Shown here: piece by piece, positions 1 to 8,597 of the stretch | How the letters are laid out: the number at the start of each line of letters is the position of its first letter | Numbering within the stretch: the first letter of the stretch is position 1 | Assembly: GCF_021554725.1 (NCBI RefSeq) | Contig: NZ_JAIZDP010000014.1 | Span: 1-64,000 of the forward strand | Origin: Sinomonas notoginsengisoli | GTDB lineage: Bacteria > Actinomycetota > Actinomycetes > Actinomycetales > Micrococcaceae | Direction: 5' to 3' | DNA: 64,000 nucleotides | Program-made: the position numbers and the translations under genes | The notes under the pieces: generated by a model | The model's input: the letters and a program-made list of their open reading frames with translations, nothing else | Databases searched by the model: none | Told to the model about the DNA's origin: nothing

Positions 1-2
1 TG

Positions 3-413
3 CTCGGTGGCCCGGGATGCCCGTGCACGCCGGGGGCCCCGGTCACGCCGATCACCCCGGTGATCCCGGCCACTCCCGGACTCCCGGTGATCCCGGCCAC
101 TCCCGGGCTCCCGGCCCACACCCTCGTTCCGACCGCTCCCGGGCTCCCGGTCCACGCGCTCGTTCCGACGGCTTGGACCGACCACGCGGCTGCCACGACG
201 GGCCGGTCAGGAGGACGCGGAACCGCCATGGCCGCGGGCCGGAGCCTTGCTTCCACTGAGGCAGGCGACCGGGGGACAGTGTCCCTCCGGGCATCCACCG
301 GCGCTCTGGATTCCACCGGCGCCGACGGCCTAGGGATGTTGCTCCTGGCAGCAGCCGTGCTGCTCACCACCAGCGGACTCCTGATCGCCCGCCGCCGCTC
401 AAGCCGGCGATAA
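3..413 (+). CDS. C-terminal part of a Pro-rich cell-surface protein (partial, open at left edge)
   Basis: The frame is open to the left edge. The visible part begins with Pro/Thr-rich repeats of the type LPVIPATPG followed by LPxHxLVPTA units. It then has a Ser/Thr/Gly linker and ends in a hydrophobic segment (LLLAAAVLLTTSGLLIA) with a basic tail, RRRSSRR. Just before the membrane segment is LDSTG, which has the spacing of a sortase LPxTG/LAxTG sorting signal. This arrangement is typical of wall-anchored or tail-anchored surface proteins. The ligand-binding or enzymatic part lies outside the window, so the function is unknown. Confidence 0.55.
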   Translation, partial: LGGPGCPCTPGAPVTPITPVIPATPGLPVIPATPGLPAHTLVPTAPGLPVHALVPTAWTDHAAATTGRSGGRGTAMAAGRSLASTEAGDRGTVSLRASTGALDSTGADGLGMLLLAAAVLLTTSGLLIARRRSSRR

Positions 414-637
414 CACCGCAACAGGGCCGGCGGTGAAGCAGTCCGCCCCGGCACAGCTCACATTGGAAGACTGAACCACAGAGAGCAGAGCTCCCCAACC
501 TGTCCCCGCTCGAACGTCGAACGGATCCAGGCTGGGGAGCGTCCTGCTGCCCCAGCCCATCGTCCTCATGAGCCGCCGCGGTCGATGGGCACGGCCAGCC
601 GAGTCGCGGAAAACGCTGGAGAAGTCGCCAGCGGACC

Positions 638-775
638 TCAGTGGCGGGTCTTGGACCAGAAGAGGACCCCACTCCCGACCGCGAGGGCGACCACGATGCC
701 CCACGCCAGGGGACCGGCGCCCACGTGGAGGCGGTGGCCGGGGCAGACCGTTCCGCCGGTGTACTCGTGGAGGCC
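638..775 (-). pseudogene. C-terminal fragment of a small membrane protein
   Basis: The minus frame ending at 638 reads CPGHRLHVGAGPLAWGIVV and then LAVGSGVLFWSKTRH before its stop: one plausible membrane helix with a basic end. No credible start lies upstream because the frame runs into IS-like sequence near 780-945. I read it as the tail of a gene cut by an insertion; the family is not recognised. Confidence 0.3.
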
Positions 776-783
776 GGCCAGAA

Positions 784-945
784 GACCGCGAGCACGATGG
801 CCCTGTTCTTCGACATGGCCCATGCTCCGGTCCAAGCAGGCGTGAACGATGTCGCGACTCACCCCTGGAACCGTGAACGATGGCTCGACAGAGGAGAACG
901 TGCGGAGCATGTCCCGACTCAGGCGTGAACGGTGTCCTGAACTCA
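784..945 (-). pseudogene. 5' end remnant of an IS481-like element
   Basis: On the minus strand, a terminal-repeat-like stretch (GTTCAGGACACCGTTCACG, then a second GTTCACG copy) is followed by an ATG at 816 starting MSKNRAIVLAV, the usual beginning of many IS481 transposases. The similarity stops after about 11 residues, where the membrane-protein fragment begins. Only the first few percent of the element would be left. Confidence 0.35.
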
Positions 946-996
946 CACACGGCGAGCACCTCGAGCAGGCAGGCGTGGAGGGCGGAGACGGGTCAA

Positions 997-1132
997 GACG
1001 ACCCGGGCCGATCCCGGCGCGGGGGGGGGGGGGGCCTTCCACAGCTTGCGGACCCCGTAGACGACCCGGGCCGATCCCGGCGCGGGGGGGGGGGGGGGGG
1101 GCCGCCTTCCACAGCTTGCGGACCCCGTAGAC
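997..1132. repeat. Tandem duplication carrying G14 and G18 homopolymers
   Basis: Two adjacent copies of a unit of about 63-70 bp start at about 997 and 1060. Each holds a GACGACCCGGGCCGATCCC segment, an uninterrupted poly-G tract (14 G at 1021-1034; 18 G at 1084-1101) and a CTTCCACAGCTTGCGG segment. The second half encodes part of the IS3 orfB product on the minus strand, so the duplication interrupts that gene. It could be real slippage or an assembly artefact. Confidence 0.9.
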
Positions 1133-1345
1133 CCGGTAGTTCGCCTCCCAGAGCTCCACCAGCTGCGGGATCAGCTCCCCGTCCCGGACCGCCCGCGCCG
1201 AGGGGGCACCGGTCCTTCGCGCGGCGTAGTAGGTGCTCGGGGCCGCCTGCAGCAGCCTGCAGATGGGCTCGACTCCGAGCGGGCGGCCTTCAACGACGTC
1301 GTTCCTGTTCGCGTCGATGAACGCGACTACTTCTGGTGTTGGCGG
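1130..1345 (-). pseudogene. IS3-family transposase orfB, 5' fragment
   Basis: Reading minus from about 1345 gives VAFIDANRNDVVEGRPLG, then PICRLLQAAPSTYYAARR, and LWEANYRVYGVRKLWK at the downstream end. This is the well-known start of IS3-family orfB before its integrase-type DDE core. The frame breaks into the poly-G duplication after about 70 residues, so the DDE domain is absent. It overlaps the 3' end of orfA, as expected for the orfA/orfB frameshift arrangement. Confidence 0.75.
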
Positions 1346-1707
1346 TCGAGCTCCGCCCCGGGGAAACTCGCGGCCCGCTTGAGGATCTCGTTCGCCCTGC
1401 GCAGCTCGCGGACCTCCTGTTCGAGCTCACGCACCCGGCGGCCCTCCGCGGTGCTCACACCCGGGGCCGCGCCGTCGTCGATGTCGGCCTGACGCGCACC
1501 GGCCCGCACCGATTCGGGGCCGTAGCCCAGCTGCGCAGCGACCCGCTGCACCGTCCCGTGCTCGGTCCCCAGCTCCGCACGCAGGGTCCGCACCATCCGC
1601 ACCGCGGCGGCCTTCTCCTCCGGCGAATACTGATGGGCCGTCGGCTTCCCAGGTCCCCGACCCGCTGCCGTGACTCCATCCTTGTTTCGAAGGTCAGGAG
1701 CCTCCAA
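1327..1707 (-). CDS. IS3-family transposase orfA (helix-turn-helix protein)
   Basis: The coherent part starts at HQYSPEEKAAAVRMVRTL, continues with a helix-turn-helix (GTVQRVAAQLGYGPESVR) and ends in a leucine-zipper-like coiled coil (RVRELEQEVRELRRANEILK), the normal order in IS3 OrfA. The open frame reaches a TTG inside the terminal repeat. An ATG at 1679 lies in another frame, so the N-terminus may carry an indel. Because orfB is truncated, OrfA has no functional partner here. Confidence 0.7.
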   Translation of the reverse strand: MEAPDLRNKDGVTAAGRGPGKPTAHQYSPEEKAAAVRMVRTLRAELGTEHGTVQRVAAQLGYGPESVRAGARQADIDDGAAPGVSTAEGRRVRELEQEVRELRRANEILKRAASFPGAELDRQHQK

Positions 1708-1725
1708 CAGACCCAGGGCGCTTCA
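1698..1725 (-). repeat. IS3 terminal inverted repeat (orfA-proximal end)
   Basis: On the minus strand the element begins TGAAGCGCCCTGGGTCTGTT, closely resembling the TGAACCGCCCCGG-type ends of actinobacterial IS3 elements, and runs directly into orfA. The matching other end is not visible, so no target duplication can be assessed. Confidence 0.55.
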
Positions 1726-1755
1726 GTAGCGCCCGGTAGCCGAGTCCTGGGCGAT

Positions 1756-2016
1756 CTAGACCCCGAATTCGTTCGGGTCGTGCTCGCGGTCGAGTGGGCT
1801 GAGCTTGGACTGCTCGTGGTGCCACGCCCGCAAGGCGCTGTTCCCGGCGCAAGGTTCGATCGGCTTCCCGTTGAACCGTTCCCGGTCGACGGCGTCGGCG
1901 TAGAGGCCGGCGAGCAGCTTCGCGTCGGCGAGGCCGCGGGCGGGATCCATCATCTCGCGCACGGCAGCCTCCTGGATGGTGTCACGCACCTCTGAACTCA
2001 CTGACGGGCTGACCAC
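1756..2016 (-). CDS. Small hypothetical ORF
   Basis: From a possible GTG at 2016 this encodes 86 residues (SSEVRDTIQEAAVREMM to the C-terminal DPNEFGV) with a protein-like composition. It has no clear ribosome-binding site and begins immediately beyond the DUF805 terminator, 31 bp from the IS3 end at its other side. It may be the tail of an older gene; no family recognised. Confidence 0.25.
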   Translation of the reverse strand: MVSPSVSSEVRDTIQEAAVREMMDPARGLADAKLLAGLYADAVDRERFNGKPIEPCAGNSALRAWHHEQSKLSPLDREHDPNEFGV

Positions 2017-2026
2017 CCAAAAAGGT

Positions 2027-2070
2027 GAGAGCCCCGGCACCGCCGAGGATGGCGACGTGCCGGGGCTCTC
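2027..2070 (-). terminator. Rho-independent terminator of the DUF805 gene
   Basis: A perfect 14-bp inverted repeat (GAGAGCCCCGGCAC / GTGCCGGGGCTCTC) with a 16-nt loop lies 21 bp beyond the DUF805 stop. On the minus strand it is followed by ACCTTTTTGGG, giving a T5 tract. Confidence 0.75.
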
Positions 2071-2090
2071 AGCCCAGAGGCTTCTTGGAA

Positions 2091-2618
2091 TCAGGCCGTA
2101 GGCGGGCCTAGTGGGACGTCGAAGCGCTGGCCTTCCGGCTTCGGGGGCAGCAGGGTGAAGGCGAGGACGATGATGCCGCCGATGAACGGGATGAGGCCGA
2201 GCAGGACCATCCAGCCGCTCATGTTCACGTCGTGGAGGCGACGGATGGTCAGGGCCAGGCTCGGGACGATGATGGCAAGGCCCCAGACGATCAGCAGGAT
2301 GTAGCCGACGATCGAGACCGGCCCCGGAGTCGGGGCCGAGTAGCCGTAAGCGTCCGTGGAGTTCACCATGCCCGCGCCGGTGATGATGTTCAGCACGATG
2401 CCGACGACACCGCTGACGAGCGCCCACCACCAGTACTCGGCGCGGCTGGCCCGTCCGGAGAACGTGGCGTACTTCTTGAAGACGCGCTGGACGGCGGCCT
2501 TGAACGGTGCGCCGTAGTAGGGCGCCCACAGCGGCGGCTCGCCCTGGTAGCCGTATTGGGTCCGGGACGGGTACTGCGGAGCCTGGTAGTTCGGGTTCGG
2601 GTCCTGCTGTGATGACAT
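2091..2618 (-). CDS. DUF805 family membrane protein
   Basis: 175 residues. A Pro/Tyr/Gln-rich cytoplasmic N-terminus of about 40 residues (repeated P-x-Y) is followed by the DUF805 hallmark FSGRASRAEYWWWALV at about residues 53-68, then about four membrane segments with the conserved loop RRLHDVNMSGWMVLLGLIPF. Family members are small inner-membrane proteins of unknown biochemical role. The start is supported by GAGGGGG just upstream. It stands alone, with its own terminator, next to IS remnants. Confidence 0.87.
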   Translation of the reverse strand: MSSQQDPNPNYQAPQYPSRTQYGYQGEPPLWAPYYGAPFKAAVQRVFKKYATFSGRASRAEYWWWALVSGVVGIVLNIITGAGMVNSTDAYGYSAPTPGPVSIVGYILLIVWGLAIIVPSLALTIRRLHDVNMSGWMVLLGLIPFIGGIIVLAFTLLPPKPEGQRFDVPLGPPTA

Positions 2619-2699
2619 GGTGCCCCCTCGTGTCGTTGCGATGGCGAGCTGATTCTACAGTTCGGTTGACCTGTCCAACCAGAGATATGCCCTCGCCGC

Positions 2700-3081
2700 A
2701 CCACGATGACGGCAACTGTTCATCCGCTTCATCTATGCCATCATGAAAGGCCGCCTGGACGTGTGCGAGATCGGGGACATCGGCGGGCCCGTGCCTCTCG
2801 TGGCCGAGGTGCTCGGTGAGCTCTGCCTCGAGGGCGGCCGAGGACTGCGTGATGGTCACGTCGTTGAGCACACCCAAGCCGGAGATGACGAGCCCAGCCC
2901 AACCGCGGACGACCACTGCCCACATCTCATTCTGCGGATAGGGCGCCACCAGACGCGCGGCCGCCAGGAGCCCCTCGAGCGCCTCGCCCGCCCGGCGCGG
3001 AATCTGCGCCGCCTCGAATGCCTGAGCGTTGGCCTGGAACTGGTCCATCTCCCGTCCGATGCGCTCGCTCTCGCGGGCCAT
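2700..3081 (-). pseudogene. Hypothetical protein with a YibE/F-like fragment, 3' end unclear
   Basis: An ATG at 3081 has a good AGGAG site 6 nt upstream. The product starts MARESERIGREMDQFQANAQ, a hydrophilic helical segment, then has a short hydrophobic stretch and GLGVLNDVTITQSSA, which resembles the conserved GVLDDVTVTQ segment of YibE/F membrane proteins. The frame stays open to 1756 but crosses the whole DUF805 gene in another frame, which is implausible. I read it as a truncated or chimeric gene whose true end lies near 2700-2830. Confidence 0.35.
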
Positions 3082-3309
3082 CGTGAACTCCTAGGTCTCT
3101 TCCCGGCATCCCCGGCACTTTCAATCGCCGGCGGCCGGGCAGGCCGCGTCGTTGGGCGCTTCACGGTCTGGTTGCAGGTCCAACTCTTGACGCGGTCCCT
3201 AGCTCCAGGGAGCCTGCGGGGAACGTCCTCCAGAGGCCGTTCCCCAAGGTTCACGGCGCGTTCATCCCTGCCAGGGTTTCCCCAGTGCCAGCGAGGGAAT
3301 CTGAATGAC

Positions 3310-3564
3310 ATGGCAAGAATGAGACGGAACCGGCCGGCAGTGGCAGGCGAGAGCGCAGGAGGCTGGCAGCAGCAGCCGCCGCACGGCTCGTGGCACACAG
3401 TAGGGGCCGGGGACCGGGTCCTCGTAGCGTTCCCCGACGGCCGTCGCGTCCTCGGGCGAGTCGATGGGATGACCAGCGACCTCGGCGTCGTGTGGGTGGT
3501 CGCGGACGGCGACCACCGGCGGATGCTGTACCCGGCGGAGGGACTCACCGTCGCCCACGCGTGA
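3310..3564 (+). CDS. Small hypothetical protein
   Basis: 84 residues beginning MARMRRNRPAVAG. After a basic, Gln/Gly-rich start comes a beta-rich segment GDRVLVAFPDGRRVLGRV, then VVWVVADGDHRRMLYPAEG, resembling a small barrel fold. A GAGGGA 11 nt before the ATG is a moderate ribosome-binding site. No family is recognised with confidence. Confidence 0.45.
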   Translation: MARMRRNRPAVAGESAGGWQQQPPHGSWHTVGAGDRVLVAFPDGRRVLGRVDGMTSDLGVVWVVADGDHRRMLYPAEGLTVAHA

Positions 3565-3610
3565 CCCACCTCGCCGGCATATCGGTTGCGGGGCGATCCG
3601 TGCCACTGTC

Positions 3611-3749
3611 TCAGTCGCCGCCCGGCAGGAGTTCGGCGATGTGGGTCGATCCGGGCTTTGATGTCGTCGCGGATGGGGCGGGCGGGGTCGACGCCCTTGC
3701 CGGCCGGGTCCTCGAGTTCCCAGTCCTCGTAGCGCTTGCCGGGGAAGTG
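3611..3749 (-). pseudogene. arsC: arsC (arsenate-mycothiol transferase) C-terminal fragment
   Basis: Minus-strand translation gives FPGKRYEDWELEDPAGKG followed by RPIRDDIKARI, the diagnostic C-terminal part of actinobacterial LMW-phosphatase-fold ArsC. A one-base frame change is then needed to reach the normal end IAELLPGGD and its TGA at 3611. The catalytic Cys loop and everything N-terminal are missing; upstream sequence is unrelated. A dead fragment. Confidence 0.65.
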
Positions 3750-3917
3750 ACTTCGACCATCGACAGAGTTTTCACGGAACTCGCCGATGTGAGGGAGAGG
3801 CCGTCCCGAGCGGAGTCTCGTTAGAAGGCGCCAATAACGGGACATCCGCCAGCCGTTGGGCGTGACGATCATCGACGTGCGGCAGGCTCCTCTGCTTCGG
3901 GCCGCGTCCCGCCGGGC

Positions 3918-4188
3918 CTACGGCAGGGGCCAGTGCCTCGGGCCGTGCCCGTCGTGCTCCCGGGCGTAGCGGGTGAGGGCGGCCCCGTTCCAGGCGCTGG
4001 AAGGAGGAGGGGGCGGGGAGGCCAGGGCGTGGCTGGGCGTCCAGGGCCTCGGGGTGCCGGCTGAACTCGGCGGCGCCCTCGGCCCTATCCCAGAGGTTGA
4101 TCACGACGATCCCGTCCGGGGTGGGGGCGGTGATGGGCAGCACCGTTCCGTGGGAGGGGGCGAGCTTTTCCGCGACGGGGTCCATCAC
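3918..4188 (-). pseudogene. Relic of a small dimeric alpha/beta-barrel-like protein
   Basis: Minus translation shows GTVLPITAPTPDGIVVINLWD then AEGAAEFSRHPEA, like small actinobacterial barrel proteins carrying 'VVNLWxSAEDAxxF'. After that the frame shifts at a G-rich run, and a coherent end (RYAREHDGHGPRHWPLP, stop at 3918) appears in another frame. The N-terminal strand is absent. The family assignment is by pattern only. Confidence 0.35.
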
Positions 4189-4315
4189 GGCGCGCTTGCG
4201 CGCCAGCAGTTCTTGGGGCTCTCGTCCATGGTGTGGATCGATGTGGATATGCGCTTGTCTTCCTCTCGGCCTTGCCTTGGCTGCTGTCTCTGGTGAGCGG
4301 TGCTGGGAGGGCGGG

Positions 4316-5476
4316 TCAGCCGGCCGGCTCCTGTCCCGGTGCCTGCCGGGTGGCGGGCTTGAGGGGGACGTCGTTGGGCGGAGGCAGGGTGCCTCCGCCG
4401 CGCAGAACGACGGGGCCCACCGGGCTCGAGGAGGGTGCCGGGGGAGGGGGGAGCGGCTTGGGCGCGGGCGTGGGGTGCGGCGGAGGGGGGAGGGTGACGC
4501 TGCTGCCGAAGGGCGGCGGGGCGGGGTTGTGGACCGTGTCGTCCACGAGGTCGGCCAGACCAGGGTCCCGGTCCACCCGGTCGACCCCGAGCGGGGGCAG
4601 TCCGAGCAGTTGCATGACGGTCTTGGGGACGGTGGCGTGGTTGGACCAGCGGCTGTCGATCCCGGCCCTGACCGGGCCTCCGAACATCAGCAGCGGGACT
4701 CTGGGCCCGTAGGCCAGCTGCACGCCGTCGGGGGTGTGCTCGATGTTGGGGGTGGCCACGTGGTCGTCCCAGCCGCCCCAGTCGTCCCAGGTCAGCAGGA
4801 AGACGGTTTCGTCCCATCCGCCGGAGCGCACGACGGCGTCCACGCTCTGCCAGATCCTCTGCATTCCGACTGTTATGTCCGCGGGCGGGTGCTCGTCGGC
4901 CGGGGAGTCGTGCCAGAGGTAGGCCAGCGCCGGGAGCCTGCCGGCGGCGGCGTCGGGGATGAAGGCGGAGTTGGGGACGAGGTTCGCCGAGCCGTGCAGT
5001 TGGGCGTAGAACCCTGCCGGGTAGTTCTGGCTCCCGGTGTAGCAGCGCCATCCCAGGCCGGCGTCCTGGGCCAGCCCTGGAACGGAGGGCATGTCCCACA
5101 GTGGCGGGGGCTGAGTTCGGGAGGGGTTGCGCAGGGTCGGGGACTGGCCGCCGAGGATGAGCAGGTGGTTCGGGGTGGAGTTCGTGCCGAAGCCGCTGCA
5201 GTGGTTCTCCAGGAACGCCCCGGTCAGGGCCAGGTGGGCATAGAAGGGCAGCACTGCCGCGGTGTCGAACTGGGCCCGGGTCGCGTTGTGCTGCCCGGTG
5301 AGCCAGCGGTAGTAGGCGTGCCTGTCGTGCGGCTGGTCGGCCGCGGGGGGATTGGGCTGGATGGGCCAGTCGCGGGCGACGTTGGCCCCGTAGGGGGCCA
5401 GGCCCCGGAAGTAGTTGTCAGTGGTGTGGTTCTCCTGCACCATCACCACCACGTGCTTGACACGGCTATTCGCCAC
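4316..5476 (-). CDS. Phosphoesterase family protein (phospholipase C / acid phosphatase type)
   Basis: 386 residues from a GTG at 5476 preceded by GAAGGACAG. The N-terminal VQENHTTDNYF carries the metal and nucleophile region of the PF04185 phosphoesterases, and TWDDWGGWDDHV near residue 235 holds the second metal site. The family hydrolyses phosphate esters, including phospholipids. The last 70 or so residues are a Pro-rich tail. No signal peptide is evident, unusual for the family. Its larger relative lies immediately upstream in the same orientation, separated by about 430 bp without a recognisable gene. Confidence 0.85.
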   Translation of the reverse strand: MANSRVKHVVVMVQENHTTDNYFRGLAPYGANVARDWPIQPNPPAADQPHDRHAYYRWLTGQHNATRAQFDTAAVLPFYAHLALTGAFLENHCSGFGTNSTPNHLLILGGQSPTLRNPSRTQPPPLWDMPSVPGLAQDAGLGWRCYTGSQNYPAGFYAQLHGSANLVPNSAFIPDAAAGRLPALAYLWHDSPADEHPPADITVGMQRIWQSVDAVVRSGGWDETVFLLTWDDWGGWDDHVATPNIEHTPDGVQLAYGPRVPLLMFGGPVRAGIDSRWSNHATVPKTVMQLLGLPPLGVDRVDRDPGLADLVDDTVHNPAPPPFGSSVTLPPPPHPTPAPKPLPPPPAPSSSPVGPVVLRGGGTLPPPNDVPLKPATRQAPGQEPAG

Positions 5477-5903
5477 TGCACTGTCCTTCCGTCTCGTTGG
5501 TCTCTTGCTGCCTGCTCTCGCCGCCGATTATTCCGGCAGCCAGCACCCCTGGTCACCGCCCAGGAGGGAAGCTTCCGATAGAGTTCACCAACCCGCCCAC
5601 CTGCCGGTGGAATGTCGGGGCAGGCTGGGATGATCGCCGACTGAAGGAACGAGCGCACCAGCTAGCGGAGGGGGAGCCCGGTCTCCGACCAGCCCAAGCC
5701 AGACGCCAAGAGGGAACCGAGCTTGCCCTGGTGGGGTCCACGCGGGCTGCGGCCCAAAGGTTTGGCCTCGCAGCGCCCGTCGACCGGGACGAGCGGATCG
5801 AGGTCACCGTCGTGCGCAGGCGTGCCCCGCTGCCGCAACCAGGGCGGGCCCTGCTCCCGGGGTCTGGGAGCAGCGCCCGCCGTGTCGTCAGGTGTTCTGG
5901 CGG

Positions 5904-8597
5904 TCAGTCGTCGGTGTCGGTACTCGCGGACTTCACGGGTGCCCGGCTGGTTCCGGCGCCGGGGACCTGATCGGGGGTGAGGATCTTGTCGTCGCCGGGG
6001 TAGGGCCGGGTGTAGTTGTGGGCGGCGTACCAGTCGGCCCGGTTCAGCTGGGCGGGGTTGACCCGGTCGGGGCCCTTCCAGTCCTGCTTCTTGGACCAGT
6101 CGGACCAGGCCTGCGCCGCGGACTGGGCGGCCGCGGGGGCGGCCGCGATGGCGGCGCCGTTGAGGGTGTCCAGGGGGATCTGGTTGGGACGGGCGGTGTA
6201 GGGGGTGGTGTCGGCCTTGTCGGTGAACGCGTCGAACATGGGTTCGGCGGCCAAGTCCATCTGGGTCATCGGGGGCAGGGCGAGGATCTGCTCGATGGTG
6301 CGCACGATGTTCAGCTGGGTGTAGTACGTGTTGACGACGGCGCCCTTCTTGGCGAAGGGGCTCCAGACCAGGGCCGGCTGGCGGTGCCCGTCGACGTGGT
6401 CCACGCCGCCCTGGCTGTCATCCTCCATGACGAACACAGCAGAGTCCTTGCCGTACTTCGAGTGGGAGACGGCATCGATGATGCGGCCGACGGCGAGGTC
6501 GTTGTCCGCGACCATGGCCGAGGGCGTGGGCTCGGACGGGTCAGTCCCCGCGGTGTGGTCGGCCGGGAGGGTGAGGATGTTCAGCTGCGGCAGGCTGTCG
6601 TCCTTCTCCGCCTGCCTGAGGTCGTTCACGAAAAGGTCCGCCCGGTACTGGTCCGGGACCTGCAGCTGGAACCCGGGGAACTGCGGGTGCAGGATCTTGG
6701 ACAGCGAGGGCACGTCGGTGGAGGCGTGGTACTGGTCGGCAGGGATGGTCGCCGGTTTGCCGGCCTCGATGGCCTGGGAGTTCTGGTACCACTGGGACCA
6801 GGTGTGGGTGTCGCCGTTGCCCGCGGCGTCGGTCCAGTTGTCGGTGTACTCGCCCCAGTCCTTCGCGGTCACGCCGTGGCGGGCGGCGTTGTCCCAGAGG
6901 AACCCGGTGGCGCTGTACGCCAGGGCGTCGCCGCCGTTGTAGGGGTAGCTGCGGTCGTAGTTGCCGATCGAGCGTGTGAGGTACTCGTCGACGGTGGCCT
7001 GGGTGAGCCACTGGTGTCCGTCGGCGGACATCGTCCCGGAGGAGTAGGTGTTGTCCAGCAGGGGCCCGGCGGCGGAGGCGAGGGCGTGGTGGTTGGGGGT
7101 CACGGCGCCGCCGAACTCGGCCAGGGCCGGGTCGCCGCTGCCGCGGGAGTCGTCGCCGAGGACTTGGTCGTAGGTGCGGTTCTCCTTGACGACCATGAAC
7201 ACGTGCTTGATCGTCGACTGGTCCCCGTCCCGGCGCGGGATCGCGGCCTTCGCCTGGGAGGGGTTCTTCTTCAGCTCGGCCAGGGCAGTCGTCCACTGGT
7301 TGTTGTCCCAGACCTGCTTGGTCAGCTCGGACAACTGATCACCGCTCGGGACGGGGACGGTGCTGACTGTGCCCAGGTCCGATTTGACGTTGTGCCCGCC
7401 GTTCGCACCCGGGGCGCCGAGGGAGCCGACGCCCTTCTCGGAGGCGACCACCATCTGGGACAGGGCCTTGTCGTAGGCGATGGTGCCGGGGTACCAGCCG
7501 GTGGGAACCAGACCCTGGAACGAGGCCGGTGTCCCTTCTCCCTCGTACTCGTAGACGGCGACGGCGTTGGCCTGGCCGAGGCTGACGGCAAGGTGGTCAC
7601 CGTCGAGCATCGCCAAGGAGGTGGGGGAGCTGCTGGCCGGGGCGCCCGGGAGGGGGTTGACGTTGATCGTCTGCCCGACCTTGCCCGTCTTGGTGTCCAG
7701 CACGGAGATCGTGTCCGAGTTGGAGTTGGCCACGAGCACCTCGTCGCCGCGGACCAGCAGCGCCGAGGGTGCCAGGCCGGTCTGGTAGGTGCGCACCACC
7801 GTGCCGGTGGCTGGGTCGACCTCGGAGACTGTGCCGGTGGAGGGCGAGCCGTCCTCATTGTCGGTCACGATGGCCGTGCCGTAGGAGTCATTGGTCGTGT
7901 CGCCGGGCTGGGCGGGCCGGCCGCCCTGGTTGGCGACGAAGGCGTGCCCGCCGAGCACGACGACGTCGCGGGGGGCGTTGCCGACCGGGATCTGCCGTAT
8001 CACTGCACCGGTGGACCCGTCCAGGACGGCGAGGGTGTTGGTGCCGTTGAAGGTGGCCAGGATCTGCTGGCCGCCGGGTGCCCAGGCCAGGCCCGAGGGG
8101 ATCGGGTCCTTCCCGTCGGTGGAGGGCATTGGGATTGTGACGGGGCTGGCGAGGGTGCCGTCAGGATTGACGGTGAACTTCTGCAGGTTCCCGGGCTGGG
8201 CGGCCCAGAGGGTCTTCCCGTCGGGCGAGTACAGCAGGCCCCCGTAGGAGGACCCCCAGCCCTGGGAGGGGCTGATCTGCTGGAGGACCTTGTGGTTGAC
8301 CAGGTCGGTGACGGTGAACTGGCCCTTGCCGTGCCAGGTCTCGTTCACGGCGGTCTTCCCGTCCGGGGCCACGGCCATCGTGATCGGCCGGCCGCTCTGC
8401 TCCACGGCGGTGCCGGCGGGGGTGATGCGCTGGTTGGTGGCGGTCAGGACCGACCCGTCGGGCTGGCGCCCGATCAGGGCATCGCCCCAGCCGTTCGCCA
8501 CCGCGATCGCGGTGCCAGCGGCCAAGGCAACGGCGATACCGGCGGCGGGGACCGCTACGGCCCGGCGCAGGCGTCTTCTGGAGGGATTCTTTCCCAC
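5904..8597 (-). CDS. Exported YncE-like beta-propeller / alkaline-phosphatase-superfamily phosphoesterase
   Basis: About 897 residues. The N-terminus is basic (KNPSRRRLRRA) followed by a hydrophobic export signal. Residues of about 50-400 contain repeated propeller strands (VAPDGKTAV, YSPDGKTLW, SVLDTKTGKV). The second half is a phosphoesterase domain with MVVKENRTYDQVLGDDSRG and DDSQGGVDHVDGHR metal-site motifs. This two-domain architecture is a recognised family of secreted phosphatases. I place the start at the GTG at 8597, with AAGAGGAG 8 nt upstream; a GTG at 8615 in the same frame is possible. The distal C-terminus is Asp/Ser-rich. Confidence 0.9.
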   Translation of the reverse strand: MGKNPSRRRLRRAVAVPAAGIAVALAAGTAIAVANGWGDALIGRQPDGSVLTATNQRITPAGTAVEQSGRPITMAVAPDGKTAVNETWHGKGQFTVTDLVNHKVLQQISPSQGWGSSYGGLLYSPDGKTLWAAQPGNLQKFTVNPDGTLASPVTIPMPSTDGKDPIPSGLAWAPGGQQILATFNGTNTLAVLDGSTGAVIRQIPVGNAPRDVVVLGGHAFVANQGGRPAQPGDTTNDSYGTAIVTDNEDGSPSTGTVSEVDPATGTVVRTYQTGLAPSALLVRGDEVLVANSNSDTISVLDTKTGKVGQTINVNPLPGAPASSSPTSLAMLDGDHLAVSLGQANAVAVYEYEGEGTPASFQGLVPTGWYPGTIAYDKALSQMVVASEKGVGSLGAPGANGGHNVKSDLGTVSTVPVPSGDQLSELTKQVWDNNQWTTALAELKKNPSQAKAAIPRRDGDQSTIKHVFMVVKENRTYDQVLGDDSRGSGDPALAEFGGAVTPNHHALASAAGPLLDNTYSSGTMSADGHQWLTQATVDEYLTRSIGNYDRSYPYNGGDALAYSATGFLWDNAARHGVTAKDWGEYTDNWTDAAGNGDTHTWSQWYQNSQAIEAGKPATIPADQYHASTDVPSLSKILHPQFPGFQLQVPDQYRADLFVNDLRQAEKDDSLPQLNILTLPADHTAGTDPSEPTPSAMVADNDLAVGRIIDAVSHSKYGKDSAVFVMEDDSQGGVDHVDGHRQPALVWSPFAKKGAVVNTYYTQLNIVRTIEQILALPPMTQMDLAAEPMFDAFTDKADTTPYTARPNQIPLDTLNGAAIAAAPAAAQSAAQAWSDWSKKQDWKGPDRVNPAQLNRADWYAAHNYTRPYPGDDKILTPDQVPGAGTSRAPVKSASTDTDD

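Noticed and set aside
17-294. Gly/Pro/His repeat ORFs at the left edge
   Set aside because: They are other frames of the Pro-rich repeat in the surface protein (3-413), which alone leads into a membrane anchor with a basic tail.
1756-3081. A single 441-codon minus-strand gene
   Set aside because: It crosses the whole DUF805 gene, which has clear family motifs, a good ribosome-binding site and its own terminator. Only the N-terminal third looks coding.
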